Assembly (NCBI RefSeq): GCF_014648055.1
Contig: NZ_BMQJ01000011.1
Span: 1-64,000 of the forward strand
DNA length: 64,000 nucleotides
Origin: Streptosporangium pseudovulgare
GTDB lineage: Bacteria > Actinomycetota > Actinomycetes > Streptosporangiales > Streptosporangiaceae
Direction: 5' to 3'
This document shows positions 34,897 through 43,974 of this stretch, piece by piece (position 1 is the first letter of the stretch; every line of letters starts with the position of its first letter). The notes under the pieces are model-generated. The model made no database searches and had not been told where the DNA came from. It worked only from the letters and a program-made list of their open reading frames with translations. A program made the translations under genes and the position numbers.

Positions 34897-35721
34897 TCAA
34901 AGGCTCGGGGGGCGCTGCTGGGGCACGGTGAAGAAGGTTTCCAGGACGGGGGCGAGGACGGCCGGGTCCACGGCGTGGCTCTGGCCCTCCAGAGTGAGGT
35001 GCCGCGCCCCGGGCAGGACGGCGGCGAGCGCCCTCGCGCCGGTGCGTAGATAGTCTCTGCTCCGGCCGCCGTCCGCGACGAGGACGGGGGCGGTGACGCA
35101 GCTCCACCTGTCGGCCGGCAGCGGCCTGCCCGCCATGGTCGTCCGCATGACCGCGCCGTCGTAGGCGAGGGTGTGGGCCACGGCCTCGAACGCCCGCCAG
35201 CCGGCCGTGCTCCGGCTGCGGGCGACGGCCTCGGCGGGAACGCCCGCGGCCCGGGTCATGAAGAACTCCACGGCCTCGCCCCGCCGCCCCCGGGCCACCA
35301 GCCCGTCGAGCCTGGTCACGTAGTCCTCGGGCAGCGGCGGACGGGTGGCGTCCACGACGAACGGCGGCTCGTACAGCGCCAGCCTCGCGATGCCGGGCAG
35401 CCGGCGGGCCGCGTCGAGGGCGATGACCGCGCCGGAGGAGAACCCGCACACGAACACCGATCCGCCCGCCTCGGCGATGACGGCCTCCAGGTCCTCGACC
35501 TCCCGGGCGACCGCGTAGGGGGCGGTGTCGCCGCTGTCGCCCCGGCCCCGGCGGTCGTAGCGGTAGACGGTGAAGCGCGGCGCCAGCAGCTCGGCCAGCC
35601 GCTCCGCGACCGGGTCGAGCGACCGGTGGCGCAGCGCCCCGCTCACCAGGACGACCGGCGGCCCCTCGCCGCGGCGGTCGAACGCGATGCCGGTGCCGTC
35701 ACTTGAGATCACACGCTGCAT
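34897..35721 (-). CDS. Alpha/beta hydrolase
   Basis: 274 aa. The nucleophile elbow is GFSSGAVIALDAA (Ser at about residue 96), preceded by the oxyanion-region VVLVSGAL and YDRRGRGDSGDT. The catalytic His is in EGQSHAVDP near the C-terminus. ATG 35721 has AAAGGCGA upstream. It follows the second BBE oxidoreductase gene on the same strand but a strong hairpin intervenes. Substrate unknown; no link to the cluster motif. Confidence 0.85.
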   Translation of the reverse strand: MQRVISSDGTGIAFDRRGEGPPVVLVSGALRHRSLDPVAERLAELLAPRFTVYRYDRRGRGDSGDTAPYAVAREVEDLEAVIAEAGGSVFVCGFSSGAVIALDAARRLPGIARLALYEPPFVVDATRPPLPEDYVTRLDGLVARGRRGEAVEFFMTRAAGVPAEAVARSRSTAGWRAFEAVAHTLAYDGAVMRTTMAGRPLPADRWSCVTAPVLVADGGRSRDYLRTGARALAAVLPGARHLTLEGQSHAVDPAVLAPVLETFFTVPQQRPPSL

Positions 35722-35762
35722 GGGATCGCCTTTCTCGCCTTCACCGGCCTTCTCACCGGGTG

Positions 35763-35802
35763 CGCCCCGCGCCCCGCCGGATGACCGGCGGGGTGCGGGG
35801 CG
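35763..35802. terminator. Terminator hairpin between oxidoreductase and hydrolase genes
   Basis: 18-bp stem with a single G-U-type mismatch and a 4-nt loop (ATGA), centred 55 nt after the oxidoreductase stop. It should reduce read-through into the hydrolase gene. Confidence 0.75.
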
Positions 35803-35857
35803 GGGCCGTCGCACGGAGGGGCGGGCGGCGCGGGCGGGACGCCGTGGCCGCGGCGGG

Positions 35858-37231
35858 TCAGTGGGAGCCCGGCTCGGCCGGGGGGATGTTGTGGTTGAGG
35901 CGGAAGAAGTTGTCGGGGTCGTAGGTCCGCTTCACGTCCCGCAGCCGCCGGTGGTCGCCGGGCGTGTAGGCCGTCTCGGCCCTGGTGGTGTCGCCCAGGA
36001 AGTTCAGGAACGCCCGGTCGCCGGAGTGCGGGCGCAGCACCCGCGAGACCTGCGGGTCGCAGGCGTCCAGAACGACCGACAGCTGCGCCGTACGGTGGCC
36101 CACCGGACCCGCGTCGGGCCCGGGGTCGGTCATCGCGCCGCCCCAGTGGCGGACCTCCGCCATGGTGACGGGCGAGTCGGGCCGCCCGACGACGCCCGCC
36201 ACCGCCTCGATCACCTCGTCGGGCAGGGTCTCCAGGAGGTTGAAGTCGCGGGGCGCGATGCCGCCCATCTCCGCCTGGGCGAACGTCGTGGTCCGCAGGT
36301 CGTCCAGCAGCACCGGACCGGCCGCGTCGGTCAGGGGGCGCAGCGCGGCGCGGGCCTCCTCGGCCTCGCCCGCGTACATGACGCGCAGCCCGAGGACCCA
36401 CCCGTCCCGCAGCGGCGCGGGGGTCTCCGGGGCGTCGGGGAACCGGGCCAGCAGGATCGAGGTGCTCAGTTCGAGGGGGGCGTCGGCCATCCACTCGCGA
36501 TAGCGGGTCAGCGTCTCGGCGGCCCGGTCGGCCGTGAAGTAGAGGGCGCCGGCGTGGACGCGGGCGACGGGGTGGAGCCGGAACTCCAGGGAGGTCACCA
36601 CGCCGAAGTTGCCGCCGCCGCCGCGCAGCGCCCAGAACAGGTCGGGGTTCCGGTCGGGGCTCGCCGTCACCAGCCGGCCGTCGGCCGTGACCATCTCGGC
36701 GCGCAGCACGCTGTCGGAGGCGAAGCCGTACCTGCGGGCCAGCCAGCCGATGCCGCCGCCGAGGGTGTAGCCGGTCACGCCGACCGTCTGGTGCGAGCCG
36801 GCCAGCGGCGCGAGGCCGAACGGCGCGGCGGCGGCGATCACCTCCGCCCACGTGGCGCCGGGGCCGACGCGGGCGATCCGGCGGTCCGGGTCGACCAGGA
36901 CGGACTCCATCCTCCCGGTTCTGAGGAGGACGCCGCCGTCGGAGGCGACGTAGGTGCCGTGCCCGGTGGCCTGGACGGCGAAGGGCAGGCCGTGCTCGCG
37001 CGCGGTGAGGATCGCGGCCCGCACGTCGGCGGGGTCGTCCGCCTCGGCGATCAGCGCCGGCCGCGGGTCGATGTCGGCGTTGGGGGCCTCGCGCTGCGCG
37101 TCGTATCCGGGATCTCCCGGCAGGAGGACCGCCCCGCCGAACTCCTCACGCAGGCGGCGCGCGGCTTCGGGGCCGCCGCCGGGCGCGGCGTCGCGAACCC
37201 GGTACGGCCGGCTCTGGACCTGCTGGCTCAT
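35858..37231 (-). CDS. FAD-binding BBE-family oxidoreductase (second copy)
   Basis: 457 aa. The N-terminal FAD domain has QATGHGTYVASDGG (covalent His), QTVGVTGYTLGGGIGWL without the second covalent Cys, and NPDLFWALRGGGGNFGVVT. The C-terminal BBE signature is intact: DPDNFFRLNHNIPP. It therefore looks more canonical than the paralogue at 0.6-2.2 kb. It is divergent from the LuxR/NB-ARC regulator gene, which probably controls it. No cluster motif precedes it, so it may belong to a separate local unit. Confidence 0.88.
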   Translation of the reverse strand: MSQQVQSRPYRVRDAAPGGGPEAARRLREEFGGAVLLPGDPGYDAQREAPNADIDPRPALIAEADDPADVRAAILTAREHGLPFAVQATGHGTYVASDGGVLLRTGRMESVLVDPDRRIARVGPGATWAEVIAAAAPFGLAPLAGSHQTVGVTGYTLGGGIGWLARRYGFASDSVLRAEMVTADGRLVTASPDRNPDLFWALRGGGGNFGVVTSLEFRLHPVARVHAGALYFTADRAAETLTRYREWMADAPLELSTSILLARFPDAPETPAPLRDGWVLGLRVMYAGEAEEARAALRPLTDAAGPVLLDDLRTTTFAQAEMGGIAPRDFNLLETLPDEVIEAVAGVVGRPDSPVTMAEVRHWGGAMTDPGPDAGPVGHRTAQLSVVLDACDPQVSRVLRPHSGDRAFLNFLGDTTRAETAYTPGDHRRLRDVKRTYDPDNFFRLNHNIPPAEPGSH

Positions 37232-37356
37232 CTCGAACCCTTTCGTCTCTCGTGTGTGGAGCGGACGTCTCGCGTGTGCCAGCCGCCCGGCGTCTTCGGT
37301 GAGCCGCGTCCGGCTTCGACCAGCATCCTGCGTGCGGACCCCCTGGGTCATCCGTG

Positions 37357-37390
37357 AAGACCACGGATTCGGCACGCAAAGACCACTGAT
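37357..37390. promoter_or_regulatory. Direct repeats in the regulator-oxidoreductase divergent gap
   Basis: AAGACCACnGAT occurs at 37357-37368 and 37379-37390, a period of 22 bp (two helical turns), just upstream of the LuxR-type gene. It is a plausible binding site for that regulator. Confidence 0.5.
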
Positions 37391-37400
37391 CGCCGCACCG

Positions 37401-40205
37401 ATGGGTGATGATGTCGAGGTGACGACAACGGGGCCAGGTGAGGTGTCGGCGCGCGAGGCGGAGGTTCTGGAGGCGCTCGGCGCGCGGCTGTCCAACGCGG
37501 AGATCGCGAGCAGGCTGCACATCTCGGTGCGGACCGTCGAGAGCCATGTGTCCTCGCTGCTGCGCAAGTACGGCGTCGCCGACCGGCGGGCGCTGGCCGC
37601 GCTCGCCGGCGGGGCGGCGCCGCCCGAGGCCGCTCCGCAGGGGAGGGCGGCGGCCCCGCCGGGGCGGATGGCGGGCCTTCCCGCGGCGCTGACGTCGTTC
37701 GTGGGCCGCGAGCGGGAGCGCGCGGCGGTCCTGGCGGCGTTCGGCGAGTCCCGGCTGGTGACGCTGCTGGGGCCGGGCGGGGTCGGCAAGACCCGCCTGG
37801 CGGCGGTGGTCGCCGGGGACGCGGCGCCGTCGTTCCCGGCGGGCGGCGCGTTCGTGGACCTGGTCCCGGTGGGCGGGGGCTTCGTCGCGCAGGCGGTGGC
37901 GGCGGCGCTCGGCGTCACCGAGCGTCCCCGGCAGCCGCTGGAGGACGCCGTCGCCGAACGGCTCGGCCGGGGCCGGTCGCTGCTGGTCCTCGACAACTGC
38001 GAGCACCTGCTCGACGCGGTGGCCGGGTTCGTGGAGCGGACGCTGTCGGTCTGCCCCGGCGCGAGGGTGCTGGTGACCAGCCGCGAGCGGCTGGGCGTGC
38101 CGGGAGAGAGGATCGTGCCGGTCGCGCCGCTGCCGGTGGCGTCCGACGCCGAGCGGCTCTTCCTCGACCGCGCCGCCGCGGCCGATCCGGGGTTCACCGC
38201 CGATCCCGCCGTGGTCGCCGAGCTGTGCGCCCGGCTGGACGGCATGCCGCTGGCCATCGAGCTGGCCGCGGCGCGCAGCGCCTCCCTGGGCGCCGACGGC
38301 CTGCTGGCCACCCTCGACGACGTCCTGCGGCTGCTCGCCGGCGGGCGCGGGGCGGTCGAGAGGCACCGCTCGCTGCGCGCGGTGATCGGCTGGAGCCACG
38401 ACCTGCTCGGCGAGGAGGAGCGGACGCTGTTCCGGCGGCTGGCCGTCTTCACGGGCGGGTTCGATCTCGACGCCGCCGTCGCCGTGACGCGCGGCGGGGG
38501 CCGGGGCCCGGTCGCCGACGTGCTGGGCCGCCTGGTGGACAAGAGCCTGGTCGTCCGGCGGGGCGGGGAGAGCAGGTGGCGGCTGCTGGAGACGGTCCGC
38601 GCGTTCGCCGCGGACCGGCTCGCGGCGGCGGGTGAGACGGACGAGACGCGGCGCCGGCACCTGGAGTGGGCCGCGGCGGCCGCGGCGGCGCTGGAGGGCC
38701 GGCCGGCGGGCGCGACGGCGCTCCCGGGCCGGCGGGCGGACGGGTGGCGCGACGACTTCGACGCCGTCGCCGACGACCTGCGCGCCGCGCTGGCGGGATC
38801 GCCGCCCGGTCCCGGCGCGGTGCCGCACCGGCTGGCGCGCGCGCTGGGCCGCCTGTGCTACGCGCGGCGGTTCCTGACCGAGTCCCTGGACCACTACCGG
38901 GAGGCGGCCGGGCGGGCCCCCCATCCGGGTGAGGCCGCCCGCGACCTGCGCAGCGCGGCCGACGGCGCGCACGCCGTGGCCCCGGCGGGCCACCACGCCT
39001 TCGAGTTGCTGCTCGCGTCGGCCGATCGGGCGCGCGCCGCGGGCGACGGCGACGCCGTGGCCGGGGCGCTGGCCGCCGCGGTGGTCACCGCGAACCGGTT
39101 CTCCGCGGGTTTTCCCGCCGAGGTCCCGCACGAGCGGCTGTCCGCCCTGCTGGAGGAGGCGGCCGCGGCCGGCGACCGGGGGGATCCCGTCGTGGCGGCG
39201 CTGCTGGCGGCGGCGGCCGCGTGGAACGCGGGCCGGGAGAAGATGGCGCCGGACCCGGTCCTGGCCGCGGCCGCCGCCGAGGCCGCGCGCGCCGCCGGCG
39301 ACCCGGTGCTCGTCAGCGCGGCCCTCGACGCGGTGAGCACCGCCGCCGCCACGGCGGGCCGGCTCCGGGAGGCGTACCGGGTCACCCGCGAACGGCTCTC
39401 CCTGCTCGCCGCGATGTCCCGCGACGACCCGCGCTCCGCCCCGGAGATCACCGACACCTACAACATGGCCGCCACCTACGCCGTGGCCACCGGCGACCTG
39501 CGGACCGCGCTGGAGACCGCCCGGTCGGCGCTGGAGGACGACCTGCTGGGCGGTCACTCCTACCTGTCGGAGAGCAGCCTGGTCCTCCCCCTGGCGCTCA
39601 CCGGCGAGTTCGACGAGGCCCTGCGCCGGGCCGACGGGATGTGGGACGGCTGGGAACGCGCCGGCGGCCCCGTGGCGGGCTGGATGTCGCCCGCCGTCGC
39701 CGCCGTGGCGCTGGTCCACGGTCTGCGCGGCGACGACCACCGGTACCGGTTCTGGCGTGCCCGCGCCACGCAGGTGTCGGGCGGCCCGCGCAACCACGCG
39801 ACGTTCGCGGCGTTCGCCGACGCCCGCGTCGCCGTGCACACCGGGCGGTTCGGCGGCGCGGCCGACCTGGTGGGGCTGGTCTTCACCGACTTCCCCCAGG
39901 GGCGGTACCAGACCTACGCCCGCGCCGCCGGGGCCGAGCTCGCCGTCGCGGCCGGATTGCCGGACGCCGCCGAACGGCTGGCCTCGGCGTCGGCCGTCGC
40001 GGGCGAGAACGACTGGGCCGCCGCCTGCCTGGCCCGCGCCGAGGGGCGGCGGAGCGGTGACGTCGCGGCCCTGGCGGCCTCGGTGGCGGGCTGGGAGCGG
40101 GTCGGCGCCCGCTTCGAGCGGGCCTGCACCCTGCTGCTGCTGCCGGACCGCGCCGCCGAGGGCCGCGCCGAGCTGGCCGCGCTGGGCTGCCCCGCGCCCG
40201 CCTGA
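37401..40205 (+). CDS. LuxR HTH / NB-ARC ATPase regulator
   Basis: 934 aa. An N-terminal LuxR-type HTH (VSAREAEVLEALGARLSNAEIA, then SVRTVESHVSSLLRKYG, residues ~12-60) is followed by an NB-ARC/AAA ATPase with P-loop LLGPGGVGKTRL at about 128, Walker B LLVLDNCEHLLDAV, and LAIELAAAR. A long C-terminal helical, TPR-like region extends from about 400. The HTH at the N-terminus is opposite to classical LAL regulators. ATG 37401 is used; GTG 37420-region starts are possible. ATP and an unknown ligand probably switch DNA binding. It is divergent from the BBE oxidoreductase. It might be the cluster activator but no evidence ties it to the 12-copy motif. Confidence 0.88.
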   Translation: MGDDVEVTTTGPGEVSAREAEVLEALGARLSNAEIASRLHISVRTVESHVSSLLRKYGVADRRALAALAGGAAPPEAAPQGRAAAPPGRMAGLPAALTSFVGRERERAAVLAAFGESRLVTLLGPGGVGKTRLAAVVAGDAAPSFPAGGAFVDLVPVGGGFVAQAVAAALGVTERPRQPLEDAVAERLGRGRSLLVLDNCEHLLDAVAGFVERTLSVCPGARVLVTSRERLGVPGERIVPVAPLPVASDAERLFLDRAAAADPGFTADPAVVAELCARLDGMPLAIELAAARSASLGADGLLATLDDVLRLLAGGRGAVERHRSLRAVIGWSHDLLGEEERTLFRRLAVFTGGFDLDAAVAVTRGGGRGPVADVLGRLVDKSLVVRRGGESRWRLLETVRAFAADRLAAAGETDETRRRHLEWAAAAAAALEGRPAGATALPGRRADGWRDDFDAVADDLRAALAGSPPGPGAVPHRLARALGRLCYARRFLTESLDHYREAAGRAPHPGEAARDLRSAADGAHAVAPAGHHAFELLLASADRARAAGDGDAVAGALAAAVVTANRFSAGFPAEVPHERLSALLEEAAAAGDRGDPVVAALLAAAAAWNAGREKMAPDPVLAAAAAEAARAAGDPVLVSAALDAVSTAAATAGRLREAYRVTRERLSLLAAMSRDDPRSAPEITDTYNMAATYAVATGDLRTALETARSALEDDLLGGHSYLSESSLVLPLALTGEFDEALRRADGMWDGWERAGGPVAGWMSPAVAAVALVHGLRGDDHRYRFWRARATQVSGGPRNHATFAAFADARVAVHTGRFGGAADLVGLVFTDFPQGRYQTYARAAGAELAVAAGLPDAAERLASASAVAGENDWAAACLARAEGRRSGDVAALAASVAGWERVGARFERACTLLLLPDRAAEGRAELAALGCPAPA

Positions 40206-40338
40206 GCCCGCCTGAGCCCGGCGGCGGGAGGCGGTGGGAGACGGCGGGAGGCGATGGGAGACGGCGGTGCGCCGCTCCGTGACCCGGTCACGCGGGACAC
40301 GGATCACCCGCCGCCCGCCTGGGCCCGGCGGGACATGA

Positions 40339-40371
40339 CCGGACCGCGGGCGGCGGGCGCCCGCGGTCCGG
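40339..40371. terminator. Bidirectional terminator hairpin
   Basis: Perfect 14-bp stem (CCGGACCGCGGGCG / CGCCCGCGGTCCGG) with a 5-nt loop between convergent regulator and hydrolase genes. Short GCCTGAGCCC and GGGAGACGGCGG repeats precede it. Confidence 0.8.
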
Positions 40372-40392
40372 ATGGTTCGGCCCTGCGGCCCG

Positions 40393-41436
40393 CTAGGCGG
40401 CGCAGCCCTCCAGGCCGGCCGGCGGCACGGTGCCCTTCGCGCCGAAGAAGAGGTTCGCGCACTTGGCGAGGAACTCGGGGTTCTCCTCGGGGACGAAGTG
40501 CGCGGCGTCGGGCGCCACCACCGTGCGGACGTCGTCGGCGACCTGGCCGAACGAGCCGCCCACGCCCTCACCGAAGGAGTACTGCCCGCCGACGGCCAGC
40601 ACCGGCGCGGTCAGCTTCCTCCCGGCGCCGGCCTTGTTGTTCTCGGCGTCGGCGGCGAAGGCCCGGTAGTACTCGTAGCCGGCGGTCCGCCTGGCCGGGT
40701 CGGCGTAGGCCTGGAAGTACGGCTCGGCGTTTATCGCGCCCGGCTGGTGGCTGAAGCCGAACATCATGCCGAGGTAGGTGCGGACGTCGTCGTTGTCCAT
40801 GATCGTCTCCGGGATCGGCGCCGGGGACATGTTGAACCGGAAGTGCCAGCTGATCCCGTACAGGTCCTCCAGGCCGAAGCCGGCCAGCGGCGTCTCGATC
40901 GCGGCGATCCGGCTGACCTCGCCGGGGTAGTCACGCGCGTAGGGGTAGGCGATCAGGGCGCCGAGGTCGTGCCCGATGATCCCGACCTGCTTGAGGCCCA
41001 GCTTGACGACGGCCTCGTGGATCCTCCGCGCGGTGGCGGCCTTGTCGTAGCCGCCGGACGGGATGGTGGATTCTCCAAGTCCCGGCAGGTCGAAGGCGAT
41101 GACGGTGTGCTCGCGGGCGAGCGTCGGCATCACCTTCTCCCACATCTGCCAGGTCTGCGGCCAGCCGTGCAGCAGTACGAGCGCCGGGCCCGAGCCGCCG
41201 CGGACGTAGTGGAGGGTCCCGCCTGTCACGGAGACCTTCCCGTGGGAGAAACCGGGCGCGAGACGCGCCGTCCCCTCCTCCGACGGCGCGGGGGCCGTCC
41301 GCACGTCGGCGCCGGCGGCGCCCGTGGTGAGCAGGGCCGCGGCGGCGGCGGTGAACGCGGCCACGGCGAGGCGCATCCGCCTCATGCCGGGCCGCCCCGT
41401 CCGCCGGGTCCGCGCGGTTTCCTGAGCTGGCTGCAT
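40393..41436 (-). CDS. Secreted epoxide-hydrolase-like alpha/beta hydrolase
   Basis: 347 aa. A basic N-terminus and hydrophobic core (RRMRLAVAAFTAAAAALLTT) ending in Ala-Gly-Ala-Asp form a probable signal peptide. The mature part has the HGWPQTWQMW oxyanion motif, the Asp nucleophile elbow IIGHDLGALIAYPYA, and AHFVPEENPEFL with the catalytic His, the pattern of epoxide hydrolases and dehalogenases. ATG 41436 has AAGGAAAGG upstream. It lies downstream of an acyltransferase gene that carries a cluster promoter. Enediyne clusters encode cytoplasmic epoxide hydrolases; a secreted one is unusual and could act on the exported product. Confidence 0.83.
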   Translation of the reverse strand: MQPAQETARTRRTGRPGMRRMRLAVAAFTAAAAALLTTGAAGADVRTAPAPSEEGTARLAPGFSHGKVSVTGGTLHYVRGGSGPALVLLHGWPQTWQMWEKVMPTLAREHTVIAFDLPGLGESTIPSGGYDKAATARRIHEAVVKLGLKQVGIIGHDLGALIAYPYARDYPGEVSRIAAIETPLAGFGLEDLYGISWHFRFNMSPAPIPETIMDNDDVRTYLGMMFGFSHQPGAINAEPYFQAYADPARRTAGYEYYRAFAADAENNKAGAGRKLTAPVLAVGGQYSFGEGVGGSFGQVADDVRTVVAPDAAHFVPEENPEFLAKCANLFFGAKGTVPPAGLEGCAA

Positions 41437-41566
41437 ATTCGATTGCCCTTTCCTTGTACTTACCGAGTGCACGGGAGAAGGGGTCCGGCGGACGGGGGGT
41501 ACCGCCGGACCCGGAGAAGACCGGGGACCTCCGCGCTCCCGCACGCGGCGACCCCGGGGTCTCGGA

Positions 41567-42832
41567 TCAGCGCGCCAGCACGGGGATGCTCGGCTCGACC
41601 GGCTTCTTGCCGAACCGGTTGCGCAGCCGCATGGCGGGCTTCTCAACGGCGTAGTAGCTCACCAGGGCGGCCAGGAAGCTGCCGGCCTGGACGATGAGCC
41701 ACGTCAGGGGGAAGTTGTCGGACGACATGGTGCCGTCGGTGTAGAAGAGGATCATCGGGATGTGCCAGAGGAACATCCCGTAGGAGACCTTGCCGATGTA
41801 CTGCAGCGGCCGGACGGTAAGCACCGCCTCGATGAACCTGGACCGCACGCCCGGCACGGTCAGCGGCGCCAGGAGCAGGAAGACGATCAGCAGGTCGATC
41901 GGCTGGTCGAACATGACGACCGCCAGGGTCGGGTAGTCCGCCGTGCCCTGGCCGCCGACGGGTGAGAAGCAGAACAGGACGATGACGACCAGCGCCGCGA
42001 GCCAGCACCGGCCCGGATACTTCGCCACCAGCCGGTAGGGGGCGAGCATCGTCGTGGGCGACGCCTCGGCGGCGGCCGACATCGCCGCCAGGGCCATGCC
42101 GACGGCCAGGTAGCCGAACCAGCCGGGCGGCCAGTTGCCCTGGACGGGGTACGGCCCCAGGGCCGTCGAGTGGCTGTAGGCGCTGAACGCGTAGCCGATC
42201 ACGATGATCGCGGCGATCGGCACCAGGATGCGGCGTGCCTTGGCGGCCGGGTCGGCGGCCCTGCTCGCGAGGCGGCCGGCGAACCACGCGAAGAACGGCA
42301 GCAGCACGTAGAAGGCGCTCTCGGTGGCCATGCTCCAGGTCGACTCAAGGCCGGCCGGGATGGCGCCCGCGTTGTAGACGTGCTGCATGGACAGCACCCG
42401 CAGGGCGTACCAGAGGCTGGTGACCTGCTCGCGGCCGAGCGTGAGCATCACCACGATCGACACCAGCCAGAAAGCCGGGAAGATGCGCAGCGCGCGCCGC
42501 CAGGCGTACGCCTTCAGGTCGGGCCGCGCCGTGCCGGCCATGGTCGCCAGGGCGAAGGGACGGTAGATCAGGAAGCCGGACAGGGCGAAGAGGATCGGCA
42601 GGGACTCCCTGGTGAACCTCTCCAGCACGACGGCGAAGGCGCCGTTGCCCGGGTAGTCCCCGAAACCGATCTGCCCGGCGGTGAACGCCGAATGGATGGT
42701 GATCACTGCCAGCACGGCGATGGCCCGGATCCCCTGTAGTTCGGGGAAGTACTGGCGCTTGGTGTCACGGGCCTGCGGGGGCTGAGCGTCCGGTCCACCC
42801 CTGCTCGTCCCGCTGGCGATGTCTGTTGCCAT
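41567..42832 (-). CDS. Membrane acyltransferase, acyltransferase-3 family (second copy)
   Basis: 421 aa, about ten hydrophobic spans. YFPELQGIRAIAVLAVITIHSAF, LPILFALSGFLIYRPFAL and AWRRALRIFPAFWLVSI are family signatures, and SYGMFLWHIP lies near the end. ATG 42832 has AAGGAG upstream. The cluster motif (copy h) lies only 58 nt from the start, the shortest leader of all but one. It probably O-acylates the product, alongside or in sequence with the paralogue at 17.1-18.4 kb. Confidence 0.86.
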   Translation of the reverse strand: MATDIASGTSRGGPDAQPPQARDTKRQYFPELQGIRAIAVLAVITIHSAFTAGQIGFGDYPGNGAFAVVLERFTRESLPILFALSGFLIYRPFALATMAGTARPDLKAYAWRRALRIFPAFWLVSIVVMLTLGREQVTSLWYALRVLSMQHVYNAGAIPAGLESTWSMATESAFYVLLPFFAWFAGRLASRAADPAAKARRILVPIAAIIVIGYAFSAYSHSTALGPYPVQGNWPPGWFGYLAVGMALAAMSAAAEASPTTMLAPYRLVAKYPGRCWLAALVVIVLFCFSPVGGQGTADYPTLAVVMFDQPIDLLIVFLLLAPLTVPGVRSRFIEAVLTVRPLQYIGKVSYGMFLWHIPMILFYTDGTMSSDNFPLTWLIVQAGSFLAALVSYYAVEKPAMRLRNRFGKKPVEPSIPVLAR

Positions 42833-42864
42833 GGCCGCTCCTTGAGGAGTTAAACGACCCCTTA

Positions 42865-42906
42865 AGGGTGGGTGCGCGGCGATCGGCGGCGCATCTCCTG
42901 GATTGC
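42865..42906 (-). promoter_or_regulatory. Cluster promoter motif, copy h (acyltransferase-hydrolase)
   Basis: Coding strand GCAATCCAGGAGATGC (42906 to 42891), 20 nt, CACCCT (42870 to 42865). Identical core to copy d. Confidence 0.78.
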
Positions 42907-42936
42907 GGCATCGGGGGCGTCAGCGGGGCCGGGGAC

Positions 42937-43818
42937 CTACGGGACGGACGTGGCGAACGCGGCCGGAGTGACGTCCCCGGAGACGTCGGTGGAGGTTGTC
43001 CCGGCAGGGTCCCGCCGGGCCGCCGGGCCGGGGCGGCCGAGGACCCGCGCGAGGTCGGCGGTCAGGGCCGCCGCCAGCTCCGGCAGGTGCTCGCGCGGGA
43101 AGAAGTGGCCGCCCTCGAACAGCCGCAGCCCCAGGAAGTCGCGGGTGTGCGACCGCCACTCGGCCAGCTCCCCCGGGGGCGCCACCGCGTCGGCGGTGCC
43201 ACCGAAGACGGTCACCGGGACCGGCAGCGGCGGCTCGGCGCGGTAGGCGTAGGAACGGCACAGCGTGAAGTCGGCCCGCGCGACCGGCAGGGTCAGCGCG
43301 AGCGCGTCCGGGTCGTCGGCCATCTCCGGCGGCAGCCCGCCCAGCGACCGCAGCGCCGCGGCGAAGCGGTCGTCGGGGTCGGCCGGGTCGGGCGTCAGGG
43401 CCGCCGCGGCGCCGCGCACCGGCCACGCCGCCAGGGCGAGCAGCGCCGGCGGCGGCGCGCCGTCGCGCAGCAGCGCCCGGGTCAGGCGGTAGCCCAGCAG
43501 CGCCCCCATGCTGTGCCCGAACACGGCGTACGGCACCGCGCCGGCGGCCGGGTCACCGGCTCGGGACTCCGCCAAGGATTCGGTCAGCGCGTCGGCCAGC
43601 CGGCGGGCCGCCTCCTCGCAGTCGGTGAACGGCGCCTGGCGGTGGCGGCCCGGACGGCCCGGCAGGCGGACCGCGCGCAGCTCGACCCACGGCGGCAGGT
43701 GGCGCGCCCACGGGCGGAACATCGAGACGCCGCCGCCGGCGAACGGCAGGCCGTACAGGTGCACCCGCGCCGCGGGGCGGGGCTCGAACGCCAGGTACCA
43801 CGAGGGCTGGGTGACCAT
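42937..43818 (-). CDS. Type II thioesterase
   Basis: 293 aa. The N-terminal LPFAGGGVSMFRPWARHLP, the Ser nucleophile in FGHSMGALLGYRL (about residue 99) and the C-terminal His in EGGHFFPREHL define a TEII of the kind that clears mis-primed carrier proteins in NRPS and PKS systems. ATG 43818 follows a GGAG element supplied by a tandem repeat. It is the last gene of the A-PCP/radical SAM/dehydrogenase operon, so its partner is probably the PCP encoded at 47-49 kb. The last ~35 residues are a Pro/Ala/Thr-rich tail. Confidence 0.9.
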   Translation of the reverse strand: MVTQPSWYLAFEPRPAARVHLYGLPFAGGGVSMFRPWARHLPPWVELRAVRLPGRPGRHRQAPFTDCEEAARRLADALTESLAESRAGDPAAGAVPYAVFGHSMGALLGYRLTRALLRDGAPPPALLALAAWPVRGAAAALTPDPADPDDRFAAALRSLGGLPPEMADDPDALALTLPVARADFTLCRSYAYRAEPPLPVPVTVFGGTADAVAPPGELAEWRSHTRDFLGLRLFEGGHFFPREHLPELAAALTADLARVLGRPGPAARRDPAGTTSTDVSGDVTPAAFATSVP

Positions 43819-43833
43819 TTCGCTCCGGATCTC

Positions 43834-43974
43834 CTCGGACCGGCCGCCCGGATCAGCGAGCGACCGGTCATCCCCTTCACCTCCGACCGGCCGCTCGGAT
43901 CAGTGAACGGCCGGTCATCCCTTTCACCTCCGACCGGCCGCTCAGATCAGCGAGTGGCCGATCATCTCCTTCAT
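43834..43974. repeat. Three tandem copies of a 47-bp unit spanning a gene end
   Basis: Units 43834-43880, 43881-43927 and 43928-43974 share about 85-90 percent of bases by eye. The third contains the last codons and stop of the acyl-CoA dehydrogenase gene; the other two are extra copies between it and the thioesterase gene. 47 is not a multiple of three, so the copies are out of frame with each other. The last copy carries the ribosome site region of the thioesterase gene. Confidence 0.85.
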
